The translations under genes and the position numbers were made by a program. From positions 1 through 64,000 of the forward strand of contig NZ_BNBT01000020.1 of the NCBI RefSeq assembly GCF_014656095.1: a stretch of DNA of 64,000 bases, read 5' to 3'. Shown here piece after piece: positions 9,483-19,081 of the stretch (the first letter of the stretch is position 1; each line of letters starts with the position of its first letter). The stretch comes from Streptomyces longispororuber. GTDB lineage: Bacteria; Actinomycetota; Actinomycetes; Streptomycetales; Streptomycetaceae. The notes beneath the pieces are model-generated. The model saw only the letters and a list, made by a program, of their open reading frames with translations. It made no database searches and had not been told where the DNA came from.

Positions 9483-9671
9483 GCGTCGGCTCCCTCGTTG
9501 CTGCCCGTGCCGGGGACGTGCCCGTTGCGGGCACCGGCCGGGCAGGCGCTGAGCAGCAACGTAGGAGAGTTCCGCCCGGTGTGCCCGGTGTCCTGGCATG
9601 CCCGTGGGCACCGCCGACAAGGTGGCGCCCACACCCCGGCAGCGGGCCGGGCGCCACAGAGGGGGCTCCTC

Positions 9672-9803
9672 GTGCGGAACGCCAGGAACACCACGATCCG
9701 GCGGCTCGGCCGCACTGCCGCGCACGGCGCGGTCCGCGGTTTCGCGACGGCGGCCGGGGCCGCGGTCGTCACTTTGTTCACCTGGTGGGTACGGAACCGG
9801 TGA
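9672..9803 (+). CDS. 43-residue basic membrane peptide of unknown function
   Basis: A GTG start at 9672 follows GAGGGGG at six bases. The product is a basic N-terminus (RNARNTTIRRLGRTAAHG), one hydrophobic segment (GFATAAGAAVVTLFTWWV) and a basic tail, ending in TGA at 9803. The architecture suggests a single-pass membrane peptide with positive charges on both sides. The rest of 9483-9833 contains no other supported gene. I do not recognise a family with certainty, and coding status rests on the ribosome binding site and the sensible topology. Confidence 0.5.
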   Translation: MRNARNTTIRRLGRTAAHGAVRGFATAAGAAVVTLFTWWVRNR

Positions 9804-9833
9804 GGGGACGTTGTCGGCCGGGCGCCGTGTCCG

Positions 9834-11237
9834 TCAGCGCTGCGGCGCCGGGAACGCCACCGGGCTGCGCAGGCCCGCGCGGTTCACCGCGCGGACGCCG
9901 AAGAACACGTTGTCCTTGGACAGGTCGACGGTGTGGCGGGTGGTGTCGCCGACCGGCGTGGCGTGGGTCCACTCCGGCGAGGTCGTCTCGCGCCACACGA
10001 CCTCGTAGCCCGCCAGGTCCGGCTCGGTGCCCCGCTCCCAGACCAGTTCCGTCTCGTTGGTCAGCGCCGCCGTCAGGATCCTGGCGCCGCGCGGGGTGCC
10101 CGGCGCCTGGGCCAGGCTCCACAGGGTCGCGGCGTTCACCCGGGCGACGCGCGCGATGAACGGGAAGTCGCAGAACTCGGGCAGGTCCCCGTACTGCTTG
10201 CCGTCGACGACGCGGACGTCCTGGTGCTGGTGGGCGTAGTCCTCGGCGGGCTCGGTGAACCGGGCGGCCGGGTAGGCGCGTTCGAGGAACGGGATGTGGT
10301 CGCCGCCGCGCAGGTAGCGGTCGCGGCGGTGGATCACGCGGACCTCCATCCCGGTCGCACGGGGGTCGGCGACGTCCCGGACGAACCGGGCGAGCTGACG
10401 TGCGGGCGAGTCGTTCTCGCCGCCGACGGAGCGCCGGACCTCGGCTTCCTGCGGGGTCTCGGAGGTGGGCACGCCCTCGGCGAACAGCCGGATCGTGTGC
10501 GGGTCGCGGGTGCCGTCGTCGGCGGTGGAGCTGCCCACGATGTCGTTGGTGAACATCCCCTGGACGTCGGCCCGCCGCTCCTTGTAGCTCTGCGCGAGGT
10601 GGGCGGCGCCGTACAGGCCCTGCTCCTCGCCCGCGACGGCGGCGAAGACCAGGGTCGCGCCGGTCCTGCGGGTGGCCATGACGCGGGCCAGTTCCATGAC
10701 GACGGCGACCCCGGAGGCGTCGTCGTCGGCGCCCGGGGCGTCGCTGGTGTGGTCCATGACGTCGCTGACGCGGGAGTCGTAGTGCCCGGAGACCACGTAC
10801 AGACGGTCGGGGGACGTCGTGCCGCGCAGGGTGGCGACGACGTTCGAGATCCTGGTCGGCGCCGGGATGCGGGGGCCCGGCTGCTGCACGTAGGACTGGA
10901 GCTCGACGGTCATCCGGCCGCCGGACGCCCGGGCGTACTCCCGCAGGCGCGCGAGGATCCAGTCGCGGGCCGCGCCGATGCCGCGCTCGGGGTCGTCCTG
11001 CGCGGAGAGGGTGTGCCGGGTGCCGAAGGCGACCAGGCGCCGCACGGTCGCCTCGATGCGGCGGTGGTCGATCTCCCGCAGCAGGGCGCGCAGTTCGCGC
11101 GGGGGCCGCTGCGGCGCGAGCCGGACCCGCTCGCCCGCCGCGGCCGCGCCGGTGGACTGGACGGCGACGGCCGCGGCCGCCGTGGCCGCCGCGCCGGTGA
11201 GGAGGGTACGCCGAGGGGTGCCCGTCGGATTCACCAT
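9834..11237 (-). CDS. exported M28-family zinc aminopeptidase with C-terminal fibronectin-III-like domain
   Basis: The 467-residue product begins with a Tat-like signal ([18 protein letters not shown]). The M28 dimetal core is visible in order: GHYDSR (His), GADDDASGV (bridging Asp), AGEEQGLYG (catalytic and ligand Glu), NDIVG (Asp) and YAHQHQD (His). About 85 residues at the end ([21 protein letters not shown] onward) look like a fibronectin type III module, which probably helps surface or substrate binding. It should release N-terminal amino acids from peptides outside the cell. I chose the ATG at 11237 because it puts the twin Arg near the N-terminus. Confidence 0.88.
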   Translation of the reverse strand: MVNPTGTPRRTLLTGAAATAAAAVAVQSTGAAAAGERVRLAPQRPPRELRALLREIDHRRIEATVRRLVAFGTRHTLSAQDDPERGIGAARDWILARLREYARASGGRMTVELQSYVQQPGPRIPAPTRISNVVATLRGTTSPDRLYVVSGHYDSRVSDVMDHTSDAPGADDDASGVAVVMELARVMATRRTGATLVFAAVAGEEQGLYGAAHLAQSYKERRADVQGMFTNDIVGSSTADDGTRDPHTIRLFAEGVPTSETPQEAEVRRSVGGENDSPARQLARFVRDVADPRATGMEVRVIHRRDRYLRGGDHIPFLERAYPAARFTEPAEDYAHQHQDVRVVDGKQYGDLPEFCDFPFIARVARVNAATLWSLAQAPGTPRGARILTAALTNETELVWERGTEPDLAGYEVVWRETTSPEWTHATPVGDTTRHTVDLSKDNVFFGVRAVNRAGLRSPVAFPAPQR

Positions 11238-11369
11238 GCCGCCATCGTCATGCACGCAACAACCGCCCCGCAAGATGCGCGCCGCCCCGGGCGCCCGGCC
11301 CGTGTTCACGGGGGCACGGGAGGGCGCGCCCGGGCCGTCCCAAGGCCCCCGGGTCCCGCGGGGGCCGCC

Positions 11370-12164
11370 TCAGGGCTTGCGCGCCACGCCGCCGAAGTCG
11401 TCGACCTCGGCGGGCGGGCGGGCCGCGCCCGGCGCCGGGCGCCAGCGGGAGACGGACACCACGCCGGGCTCCAGGAGCTCCAGGCCGTCGAAGAAGCGGG
11501 CGAGCTGCTCCGGGCTGCGGTTGACGCGCGGGTTGTCGCCCGCCTCGTTCCACTGCCGGATCATCTCGCGCATCCCCTCGGGGTCGAGCACCTCGGTGTC
11601 GTCGCACAGCACGAGGTGGCTGCCCGACGGCAGGGCGTCCACCAGGCGGCCGACGAGCGCGTAGACGGAGTCGTCCGTCACGTGGGCGGTGATGCCGAGC
11701 AGCAGCAGGGCCACGGGCCGGGTGAAGTCCAGGGTGGCGGCGGCCTGTTCCAGGATGGTGCCGGGGTCGCGCAGGTCCGCGTCGATGTACCCGGTCGCGC
11801 CCTCGGGGGTGCTGGTGAGCAGCGCCTCGGCGTGGGAGAGCACGATCGGGTCGTGGTCGACGTAGACGATGCGTGACTCCGGGGCGAGGCGCTGGGCGAC
11901 CTCGTGGGTGTTGTCCGCGGTGGGCAGCCCCGTGCCGACGTCCAGGAACTGGCGGATGCCCGCCTCGCGCACGAGGAACTCCACCGCACGCACGAGGAAG
12001 GCCCGCTGGGCGCGCGCGATGTCCACGATCCCCGGGTTGGCCGCGCGGATCCGGTCCCCCACCTCGCGGTCGACGGCGTAGCAGTCCTTGCCGCCCAGCC
12101 AGTGGTTCCAGATGCGGGCGGAGTGCGGCACGCTGCTGTTGACGCGTGCGGCGTCGTACGGCAT
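11370..12164 (-). CDS. SAM-dependent methyltransferase of the DUF574 group
   Basis: The 264-residue product has the family start (SSVPHSARIWNHWLGGKDCYAVDR), a SAM-binding motif FLDVGTGLPTADNTHEVA near residues 93-110, and YVDHDPIVLSHAEALL as the motif II acidic loop. This actinobacterial family is abundant in Streptomyces. No member's natural substrate can be inferred from sequence. The ATG at 12164 follows AGGAG. It is divided from the M28 gene by 132 bp and reads in the same direction. Confidence 0.85.
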   Translation of the reverse strand: MPYDAARVNSSVPHSARIWNHWLGGKDCYAVDREVGDRIRAANPGIVDIARAQRAFLVRAVEFLVREAGIRQFLDVGTGLPTADNTHEVAQRLAPESRIVYVDHDPIVLSHAEALLTSTPEGATGYIDADLRDPGTILEQAAATLDFTRPVALLLLGITAHVTDDSVYALVGRLVDALPSGSHLVLCDDTEVLDPEGMREMIRQWNEAGDNPRVNRSPEQLARFFDGLELLEPGVVSVSRWRPAPGAARPPAEVDDFGGVARKP

Positions 12165-12268
12165 GAGGGCTCCTGGGAGTCGACCGGCGAGGGTGGATCA
12201 GGAGGGCCGGCGCGGCGGCCCCCGCGGCCCTTGCGGGACCGCCGGAACCGGCCCGCTCCGCGCGCGGC

Positions 12269-13069
12269 TCAGGATACGTGTCCCGGTTCCCGGCCGGGGG
12301 TGTCCTTCCCCAGACCGCGGCGGATCGCGATCTCCACGGGGGCGTACGCGCCGTCGGACCGCTCCAGGTCGTACGGCGCGGCCGGCAGCAGCGGCGGCTG
12401 GGCCATGAAGCGCGGGCGCGTCCCGTGGTGCGGCTGCGCCGCGTGCACCAGGAACGGATGGCACAGGTAGACGTCGCCCGGGGATCCGGTGGCGAGGGCG
12501 AGCGGCCGGTGGTCGGAGGCCGCCACGAGAGCGGGCGCGAGGGCGAGGCCGCTCGCCCCGTCCTCCCCGTACGGCGCGAGGACCTTCGGGGCGTCGAGGT
12601 GCGAGCCGACCCGGATCCGGGTCGGGGCGTCCTCCTCGCCGACCTCGCTGAACAGGAACAGCATCAGCAGCGCCCGGCCCCGGGAGCGCAGGTTCGTGAA
12701 GGACCAGCTCTCGCCCTCCGGGAGGTAGCTGCCCTCGATGTGCCAGCCCGCGTCGTCCGGCTCCTCCGCGTGCGGGAAGCGCAGCGGGAACGTGCCCAGG
12801 GAGTAGCGCGGCTCCCAGCGTCCGGGGCCGACGAGCAGGTCGTACGCGTGGTGCAGGGCCGGGGAGTTGGGGGCGGCGGCGAACGGCCCCTGTGCCATGC
12901 CGCCCACCCAGTGCACGGGCCGTGTCCACGTCGCGGGGTCGTTGGGGTCGCAGCCCATCTCCCGCCACAGCAGGCGCGCGCAGTCCGCGGCCACGCGCGG
13001 CGCGACCGCGCCCTCCACCTTCACGAAGCCGTCGCGGAGGAAACGGGATACCAAGGTCGTGTCGTCCAT
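12269..13069 (-). CDS. PhyH (phytanoyl-CoA dioxygenase)-like Fe(II)/2-oxoglutarate oxygenase
   Basis: The 266-residue product shows a PhyH-like fold: an N-terminal FLRDGFVKVEGAV start, GWHIEGSY, and the distal GDVYLCHPFLVHAAQPHHGTR segment with the second His and the 2-oxoglutarate-binding Arg. The usual HxD pair appears as HxE (His-Ile-Glu), an Asp-to-Glu change in the metal site. Family members hydroxylate small molecules; the substrate is unknown. The ATG at 13069 was chosen because the fold starts there; longer in-frame starts would run into the divergent SDR control region. Confidence 0.75.
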   Translation of the reverse strand: MDDTTLVSRFLRDGFVKVEGAVAPRVAADCARLLWREMGCDPNDPATWTRPVHWVGGMAQGPFAAAPNSPALHHAYDLLVGPGRWEPRYSLGTFPLRFPHAEEPDDAGWHIEGSYLPEGESWSFTNLRSRGRALLMLFLFSEVGEEDAPTRIRVGSHLDAPKVLAPYGEDGASGLALAPALVAASDHRPLALATGSPGDVYLCHPFLVHAAQPHHGTRPRFMAQPPLLPAAPYDLERSDGAYAPVEIAIRRGLGKDTPGREPGHVS

Positions 13070-13337
13070 GCGGCCATCGTGCTCCGGCACCGGCCCCGGC
13101 CACCCGACATCCTCCGCACCGCCTTTGTCGGGTGCGGGGCGCGTCCAGCACCCGGGTGGGGTGCCGTGGCCGGGCAGCCGGGCCCGGCCATGGGGTTCTC
13201 TTTCTTCCCATAAGCATAGAAACACCCGAAAGCGGCTACACGCCATGAGGGCCCGCACCCCTCTCTCGCCACCTGCCCCCGGTGGGCGGCGAGGTCCGCG
13301 AGGGCGGGCCTCCGCACGTCGTCGGCAGGAGGACTCC

Positions 13338-14177
13338 ATGAACCAGCCCCCGCAGCAGCAGACCCCGCCCGGCGCCACCGGCCCGATGCGCCCACGGCCC
13401 GACCACGGCGAGGAGACGTACCGCGGCTCCGGACGCCTCGCGGGCAAGGCCGCCGTGATCACCGGCGGCGACAGCGGGATCGGACGGGCCGTGGCCATCG
13501 CCTTCGCCCGCGAGGGCGCGGACGTCCTGATCTCCTACCTCGACGAGCACGAGGACGCCCGCGAGACGGCGCAGTGGGTCGAGCGGGCCGGCCGCAAGGC
13601 GGTGCTCGTCCCCGGCGACCTCGCCGACCCGGCGCACTGCCGCGCGGTGGTGCGCACGGCGGCGGAGACCTTCGGCCGCATCGACGTCCTCGTGTCCAAC
13701 GCGGCGTACCAGATGACCCGCGAGGCGCTGGAGGACATCCCCGACGAGGAGTGGGACCACACGCTCGCGACCAACCTCAGCGCGCTGTTCCACCTGTGCA
13801 AGGCCGCCGTCCCGCACATGCGGCCGGGCGCGTCGGTCATCGCCACCACCTCCGTCAACTCCGACATGCCGCCCCCGCAGCTCCTGCCGTACGACGTCAC
13901 CAAGGCCGGCATCGCGAACTTCGTCGGGGCCGCGTCGCAGCTCCTCGCGGAGAAGGGCATCCGGGTCAACAGCGTCGCGCCGGGCCCGATCTGGACGCCG
14001 CTCATCCCCTCGACCATGCCGGAGGACCAGGTGGAGGGGTTCGGGAAGGACGTACCGCTCGGCCGGCCCGGCCAGCCCGCCGAGGTGGCGCCGGTGTACG
14101 TCCTGCTCGCCTCCGACGAGGGCAGCTACGTGTCCGGGGCCCGCATCGCGGTCACCGGCGGCCAGCCCGTCCTGTAG
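13338..14177 (+). CDS. short-chain dehydrogenase/reductase (general-stress-protein-39-like)
   Basis: The 279-residue product has an N-terminal Pro/Gln-rich tail, then VITGGDSGIGRAVAIAFARE (TGxxxGIG NAD(P) site near residue 40), NAAY, and the catalytic Ser plus YDVTK (YxxxK). It ends with the typical YVSGARIAVTGG. The long tail and sequence style fit the YdaD/YhxD/GSP39 branch of stress-linked SDRs. AGGAGG ahead of the ATG is a near-perfect ribosome binding site. The manA-like gene starts 9 bp after the stop, so the two form an operon. The intergenic stretch 13070-13337 is AT-richer near 13200-13235 and probably holds divergent promoters. Confidence 0.85.
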   Translation: MNQPPQQQTPPGATGPMRPRPDHGEETYRGSGRLAGKAAVITGGDSGIGRAVAIAFAREGADVLISYLDEHEDARETAQWVERAGRKAVLVPGDLADPAHCRAVVRTAAETFGRIDVLVSNAAYQMTREALEDIPDEEWDHTLATNLSALFHLCKAAVPHMRPGASVIATTSVNSDMPPPQLLPYDVTKAGIANFVGAASQLLAEKGIRVNSVAPGPIWTPLIPSTMPEDQVEGFGKDVPLGRPGQPAEVAPVYVLLASDEGSYVSGARIAVTGGQPVL

Positions 14178-14186
14178 GGGCGCGCC

Positions 14187-15248
14187 ATGGACTGGTATCC
14201 CCTGCGGCTGACCACACCGGTCAAACAGCACGTCTTCGGCGGCCGGGCCGTCCCCGACCGGCTCGGGCGCACCGGCCTGCCCCCGGGGCGGATCGCCGAG
14301 ACGTGGGAGGTCAGCGACGTGGACGGCGACGGCGCGCGTGTGCGCGAGGGGCCGCTGGGCGGGGTGTCGCTGCGCGAGCTGACGGAACGCGACCCGCAGG
14401 GCCTGGTGGGCCGGGGGTGGCGGGGGCCGCGCTTCCCGCTGCTGACGAAGTTCATCGACGCGGCGGCGCCCCTGCCCGTGCATCTGCACCCCGACGACCG
14501 TGCCGCGCGCGGCCAGGGCGAGCCGAACGGCAAGACCGAGGCCTGGCACATCCTCGACGCCGAGCCCGGCGCCACCGCTCTGGTGGGCGTCCGCGAGGGC
14601 GTGTCCCGGGACGAGCTGCGCGACGCCCTGCTGGAGCAGGACTTCGACGCCGTGATGCGCCGTCTGCCGGTCCGCGCCGGGCAGACGCTGTACGTCCCGG
14701 CGGGCACCCTGCACAGCTTCGGCCCCGGCACCCTCGTCTACGAGATCGAGCAGACGTCCGACCTCCAGGAACACGCGATGCGCCACCGCATGGAGGACGG
14801 GTCCGCCCTTACCGACCAGGAGTGGCGCGCCAACATCGACGCCCTTCTGGAGCGCTGGAAGCCCGACCGGCGGCCGGATTTCGTCCCGGGCCTGCGCCTG
14901 CCCGTGGCCGACGGCGTCGACCGGGTGGTCCTGTGCGCCGGCCCCTACTTCGCGCTGGAACGCTGGCGGGTGCGGAGCGGGGCCGCGCTCGACCACGCCT
15001 TCGACACCGCCCACGTCGTGAGCAACGCGGGCGCCCCGGCCGCCCTCACCTGCGCCGGCCGGACGGTGGAGCTGGACCGGGCGCAGACCGTGCTGCTGCC
15101 GGCCGCCCTCGGCGGGGTGCGCGTCCACGGCCCCGCCGATGTGCTCGTCGGCTACCTGCCCGACCTCGACCACGACATCCGCGAGCCCCTGGCCCGCGCC
15201 GGGTACGGGCCGTCGGCGGTGGCCACGCTGGGCGAAGGGCTCGGCTGA
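14187..15248 (+). CDS. manA: class I mannose-6-phosphate isomerase-like protein
   Basis: The 353-residue cupin protein carries the expected zinc ligands: PLPVHLHPDD (His/His), KTEAWHIL (Glu) and GTLHSFG (His). It also has YEIEQTSDLQ, which lines the sugar-phosphate pocket in this family. It would interconvert mannose 6-phosphate and fructose 6-phosphate in the cytosol. It is co-transcribed with the SDR gene (9-bp gap), which suggests a carbohydrate or stress-related unit. It could be a second copy rather than the housekeeping enzyme, so the exact substrate is inferred. Confidence 0.82.
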   Translation: MDWYPLRLTTPVKQHVFGGRAVPDRLGRTGLPPGRIAETWEVSDVDGDGARVREGPLGGVSLRELTERDPQGLVGRGWRGPRFPLLTKFIDAAAPLPVHLHPDDRAARGQGEPNGKTEAWHILDAEPGATALVGVREGVSRDELRDALLEQDFDAVMRRLPVRAGQTLYVPAGTLHSFGPGTLVYEIEQTSDLQEHAMRHRMEDGSALTDQEWRANIDALLERWKPDRRPDFVPGLRLPVADGVDRVVLCAGPYFALERWRVRSGAALDHAFDTAHVVSNAGAPAALTCAGRTVELDRAQTVLLPAALGGVRVHGPADVLVGYLPDLDHDIREPLARAGYGPSAVATLGEGLG

Positions 15249-15417
15249 CGCAGGCCCGCACCCGGGGGCAACCAGGCGGAATCGGCCAAGATTCGATCGC
15301 GACTTGGACAAGGTCTCGGTTTGGTCTCGAACTCGTACGCGCTGAACGCCCCGCCGCGCCCGCTCCGTACTCACGCATCGAAAGCTCCCGACAGATGACG
15401 GAACGAAGGAGATCGCG

Positions 15418-16362
15418 ATGCTCGGCAGGACCCGCAAGACCACCACCCTGTTCGTCACCCTCGCGGCAGGGGGTGCCCTGGCACTGACGGCGTGTGGCGG
15501 CGACGGCTCGGGCTCCGGCAAGGCGTCCGGGGCGAAGGCGCCCGCCGCACCCTCGGCGTCCTCGTCCGGGCAGCCGGGCGCCCAGGGCGGGGCGGACTCC
15601 ATGGACCTCACCCTCCGGTCCGGCACGGCGCGGCAGAACAACGCGCCCCGCATGACGGGTGACTGGGCCAATCCACCGGGCAAGCCTGCCAGCCGGTCCG
15701 TGCAGCGCTCGTGGGTGCAGCTCTCGGCGTCCAGGGCAGGGAACCTCGATCCGGTGGTCGTCAACGGGGCCGGGTTCACCCTCTACCGGTTCGACAAGGA
15801 CACGGCCTCCCCGTCGAAGTCCACCTGCGCCGGCGCGTGCGCCACGACCTGGCCGCCGGTCCTCGTGAACCCGGGCGGCAAGGTCTTCGTCGACGGGGTG
15901 CGGCCGTCGGACGTCGGTGTCGTCGCGCGGGCCGACGGCACGCGCCAAATCACCGTCGGCGGCTGGCCCGTCTACCGGTTCAGCAAGGACCTCAAGCCGG
16001 GCGACACCAACGGCCAGGGCGTCGGCGGCACCTGGTTCGGCGTCGCCCCGAACGGGCAGAAGGCCGGGCAGCGGGGCGGCGGGGCCGAGACCGGCGGCGG
16101 GCAGCAGGGCGGCCCGGCCACCAGCGCCATCCTCTTCGACGAGCCCAACTTCTCCGACGACGGGCCCTCGCAGGGCGTCGCCGGCCGGGGCTGCCAGAAC
16201 GTCGCCCGCCCGAAGGTGACCTCCTCCGTCTCCGCGGACGGCTCGCTGCAACTGTGGTCCGGCCGCAACTGCACCGGCCAGTCCAAGACCATCAAGGGCA
16301 GTGTGGCCGACCTGTCCAGGATCGGCTTCGACAACAAGCTCAGCTCGGTCAGGTTCGGCTGA
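15418..16362 (+). CDS. lipoprotein with two 'secreted repeat of unknown function' units and a C-terminal I36/crystallin-like module
   Basis: The N-terminus (TLFVTLAAGGALALTAC) is a lipobox signal with Cys about 25 residues in, so the protein should be anchored outside the membrane. Two repeats of the Lipoprotein_15/COG4315 type follow: GFTLYRFDKDTASPSKSTC with GACATTWPPVL, then GWPVYRFSKDLKPGDTNGQG with GTWFGVAP. After a Gly/Gln linker, the last 80 residues (ILFDEPNFSD to NKLSSVRFG) resemble the beta/gamma-crystallin-like I36 family. That fusion looks unusual. The ATG follows GAAGGAG. Function unknown; redox or cell-envelope roles have been suggested for the repeat family. Confidence 0.8.
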   Translation: MLGRTRKTTTLFVTLAAGGALALTACGGDGSGSGKASGAKAPAAPSASSSGQPGAQGGADSMDLTLRSGTARQNNAPRMTGDWANPPGKPASRSVQRSWVQLSASRAGNLDPVVVNGAGFTLYRFDKDTASPSKSTCAGACATTWPPVLVNPGGKVFVDGVRPSDVGVVARADGTRQITVGGWPVYRFSKDLKPGDTNGQGVGGTWFGVAPNGQKAGQRGGGAETGGGQQGGPATSAILFDEPNFSDDGPSQGVAGRGCQNVARPKVTSSVSADGSLQLWSGRNCTGQSKTIKGSVADLSRIGFDNKLSSVRFG

Positions 16363-16604
16363 TCCACCGACCACCTTCCGCAGGCCGGGTCCCGCCACAC
16401 CGACCCCCGTTCGGGACCCGGCCGACCGCCGCCGCCGGGCGCGGCCGTCCCCCGCGGCCGGCCCGGCGGTGGCGCCCCGTACGCGCGGGCCGCGGCCGCT
16501 GATACGTGGCTCGACTACGCCCTCACGGGAGCCGGGTGGGGCGGGTGCAATGGGCTTGTCCGGGCGGAGCGCCGGTATCCGCCCCCGCAGGGAGGAGACC
16601 CACC

Positions 16605-17474
16605 ATGACAGCGGACGTCCACGGCGGCACGGCTCCGACCCCCGACGAGGTCGGGGCGATGTACGACAAGTACGGCGACATGCTGGCGATGACACTCGGG
16701 TCCAGCGCCGTGCACATCGGCATGTACGTGCCCCACGGGGCGCACACCCGCGTGACCAGCCTGGTCGGCCTGGCCGACGCCGCGCAGGACCGGCAGACGG
16801 AGTTCCTCGTCGAGGCGCTGGACCCGGCGCCCGGCTCGCGCGTCCTCGACATCGGCTGCGGGACCGGCGCCCCGGCCCTGCGGCTCGCGGAGCGCACCGG
16901 GTGCCACGTCACCGGCATCACGGTGAGCCGGAGCCAGCTCGCCCGCTGCCAGGAGCGGCGCCCGGACCATCCCGCCGGGGAGCGGGTCGAGTTCGCGTAC
17001 GGCAACGCCATGGCGCTGGAGTACCCGGACGCGTCGTTCGACGCCGCCTGGTCGATCGACTGCGTGCCCCACCTGTCCGACCGCGCCAAGGGCCTGCGGG
17101 AGGCGTGGCGCGTCCTGCGGCCGGGCGGGCGCTTCCTGTTCACCGAGTTCACGCTGCGCGGCACGCCCACCGAGGCGGAAGCGGGGGCGTACACCACGCT
17201 CTGGGCGTGTCCGCCGATACGGCCGCTGACCACGCTGGTGGGCGAGATCGCGGAGGCGGGCTTCCAGCTCGCGCGGACGCAGGACATGACCAGCAACGCG
17301 GCGCTGTGCGGCGAGCTGATGAGCGTGCTGTACCAGGACCGGCGGGACGAGATCGAGGAGCGCTACGGCAAGGAGGCGCTCGCCCACACCGACCCCCTCA
17401 TGGAGCCCTACCGCTCCTTCACCCGCAAGCACGTGGACTACCACCTCCTGGTCCTGCGCAAGCCCGAGGACTGA
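16605..17474 (+). CDS. class I SAM-dependent methyltransferase (sterol/rifamycin-O-methyltransferase-like)
   Basis: The 289-residue product carries SAM motif I (VLDIGCGTGAPALRLAE), motif post-I (TGITVSRSQL), the SIDCVPHL segment and VLRPGGRFLFTEF (motif III). Its N-terminal YDKYGDMLAMTLG...IGMYVP follows the pattern of small-molecule O/C-methyltransferases related to rifamycin and sterol enzymes. The start is fixed by GGAGGAG at 16591-16597. It is a single gene with no adjacent biosynthetic partner, so the substrate cannot be guessed. Confidence 0.85.
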   Translation: MTADVHGGTAPTPDEVGAMYDKYGDMLAMTLGSSAVHIGMYVPHGAHTRVTSLVGLADAAQDRQTEFLVEALDPAPGSRVLDIGCGTGAPALRLAERTGCHVTGITVSRSQLARCQERRPDHPAGERVEFAYGNAMALEYPDASFDAAWSIDCVPHLSDRAKGLREAWRVLRPGGRFLFTEFTLRGTPTEAEAGAYTTLWACPPIRPLTTLVGEIAEAGFQLARTQDMTSNAALCGELMSVLYQDRRDEIEERYGKEALAHTDPLMEPYRSFTRKHVDYHLLVLRKPED

Positions 17475-17635
17475 GGCACACAGCGAACACCGCGGTGGGC
17501 CGGGGCCCGGCCGCGAGGGCCCCTGCTCCGCGCTCGGGTCCGGTCTCGTCCGCCGCCCCGTCCCGGAAACGGCTCCGGCCCGCCTCCGTTCGTCGCGGGG
17601 GCGGGCCGGGGTCGGCGTGGGGTTCGAGGGCGGGG

Positions 17636-19081
17636 TCAGGCGGGTTCCTCCGCCTCCACCGGCTTCGGGATGAGGAAGGACGCCGCGAACGCCGCCGCGA
17701 TGAGGACGACCCCGGCGACCATGCCGGCGGAGTAGCCCGCCGCCGAGGTCTTGTCCGCCGGCGCGGCCGCGGTCTGCACCGCGTACAGGACGGCGAAGCT
17801 CAGCCCCGCGCCGAGGTTGAACGCGCCCGCGTTCAGGCCGGGCAGGAAGCCCGGGTTTTCCTTCGGCGACAGCACGATGCCGAGGCCGTTGAGGACGATG
17901 TTGGCGATGCCCGCGTACGTGACGCCGATCAGGACCGAGGAGACGAGCAGCAGCGGCCGCGAGTCGGCCTGGAGCGTGAGGAGCATCAGGGCGACCGTCC
18001 CCGCGGAGCCGACGAGGCCGAAGCGCAGGACCTTGCCGTAGCCGTGGGTGGCGGCGAGGCGGCCCGCGAGGGGGCCCATGGCCAGGCCCGCGAGGGCGTA
18101 CGGCGTCAGGGTCCACCAGGCGGACTCCTCGGCGGTCATGCCGAAGCCCGCGTCCGCGTTCTGCGCGAACGCCGGAATCATGCCGTTCATGACGGCGAAG
18201 ACGCCGGTCATGGTGAGCACGGTGGTCAGGAGCAGCGCCCACGTGGAGCGCTGCCGCAGGTGCCGGGTGGCCACCAGCGGGTGGCCGCTGCGGTCCTCGG
18301 CGCGCCAGAACAGGGCGAAGGCGGCCGCGGCGACGACGGCGAGACCGGCCACGAGGGGCCAGTTCGCGGCGCCGAGCTTGCCGGCCTCGTTGAGGGCGAT
18401 CAGGGCCGCGCCGACGGACACGACGAGGAGGGCCACGCCGGGCCAGTCCATGCGGGTGTCGCCCGCGGTGGCGGCCGTCGACTCGGGCGTGAGCGTGGCC
18501 ACGAGCAGCGCGGCCAGACCGGCGACGACGGCCATCACCCAGAACACGGACTGGAAGCCGTAGTGGTCGGCGAGGGAGCCGCCCGCGATGGAGTCGACGC
18601 CCGCGATGCCGCCGTTGACGGCGGTGATGACGCCGAGCAGGGTGCCGTACCGCTTGGGCTCGTGCACCTCGTTGCGGAGCATGATCAGGCACAGCGGGAC
18701 CGTCGGCCCGGACACGCCCTGGATGACGCGGCCCGCGAACAGCATCGGCACGCTCTGCGCGAGCGCGGCCACGACGCAGCCCACGGCCATCATCACCATC
18801 ATCGCGGCCAGCACCCGGCGGCGGCCGACGAGGTCGCCGAGGCGGGGCAGGAACAGCGAGAACAGCGCGGCCGAGGTGAAGAACGCCGTCTGCGTCAGGC
18901 CGACCTCGGCGGCGGTGGCGTCGAGGGAGTCCTCGACGCTCCTGAGGGCGGGGCTGAGCATGCTCGCGTTGAGCTGGAAGGCGAAGCACGCCGCGAGCAG
19001 CGCGGCGACCAGCACCCAGACGCGGACGGGGCGGCCCGGCGCCGCCGGGGACGCGGCGGGTCCGGTGAGGGAGGCGTTCAC
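17636..19081 (-). CDS. MFS transporter, probably exporting or importing nucleosides/related compounds
   Basis: The 481-residue protein has about 14 hydrophobic segments and MFS signatures (LPRLGDLVGRRRVLAA as the loop 2-3 motif, GRVIQGVSGPTVPL). This is DHA2-like architecture, usually drug or metabolite export. The GTG start overlaps the stop of the upstream nucleoside hydrolase gene in a GTGA junction, so translation is coupled. That pairing and the shared LacI-type control suggest a substrate linked to nucleosides or their analogues, which is inference from context only. Confidence 0.85.
   Translation of the reverse strand: MNASLTGPAASPAAPGRPVRVWVLVAALLAACFAFQLNASMLSPALRSVEDSLDATAAEVGLTQTAFFTSAALFSLFLPRLGDLVGRRRVLAAMMVMMAVGCVVAALAQSVPMLFAGRVIQGVSGPTVPLCLIMLRNEVHEPKRYGTLLGVITAVNGGIAGVDSIAGGSLADHYGFQSVFWVMAVVAGLAALLVATLTPESTAATAGDTRMDWPGVALLVVSVGAALIALNEAGKLGAANWPLVAGLAVVAAAAFALFWRAEDRSGHPLVATRHLRQRSTWALLLTTVLTMTGVFAVMNGMIPAFAQNADAGFGMTAEESAWWTLTPYALAGLAMGPLAGRLAATHGYGKVLRFGLVGSAGTVALMLLTLQADSRPLLLVSSVLIGVTYAGIANIVLNGLGIVLSPKENPGFLPGLNAGAFNLGAGLSFAVLYAVQTAAAPADKTSAAGYSAGMVAGVVLIAAAFAASFLIPKPVEAEEPA

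Noticed and set aside
13236-15779. 847-codon minus-strand frame across the SDR and manA-like genes
   Set aside because: It crosses two well supported genes and the lipoprotein start on the other strand, and contains no recognisable domain.
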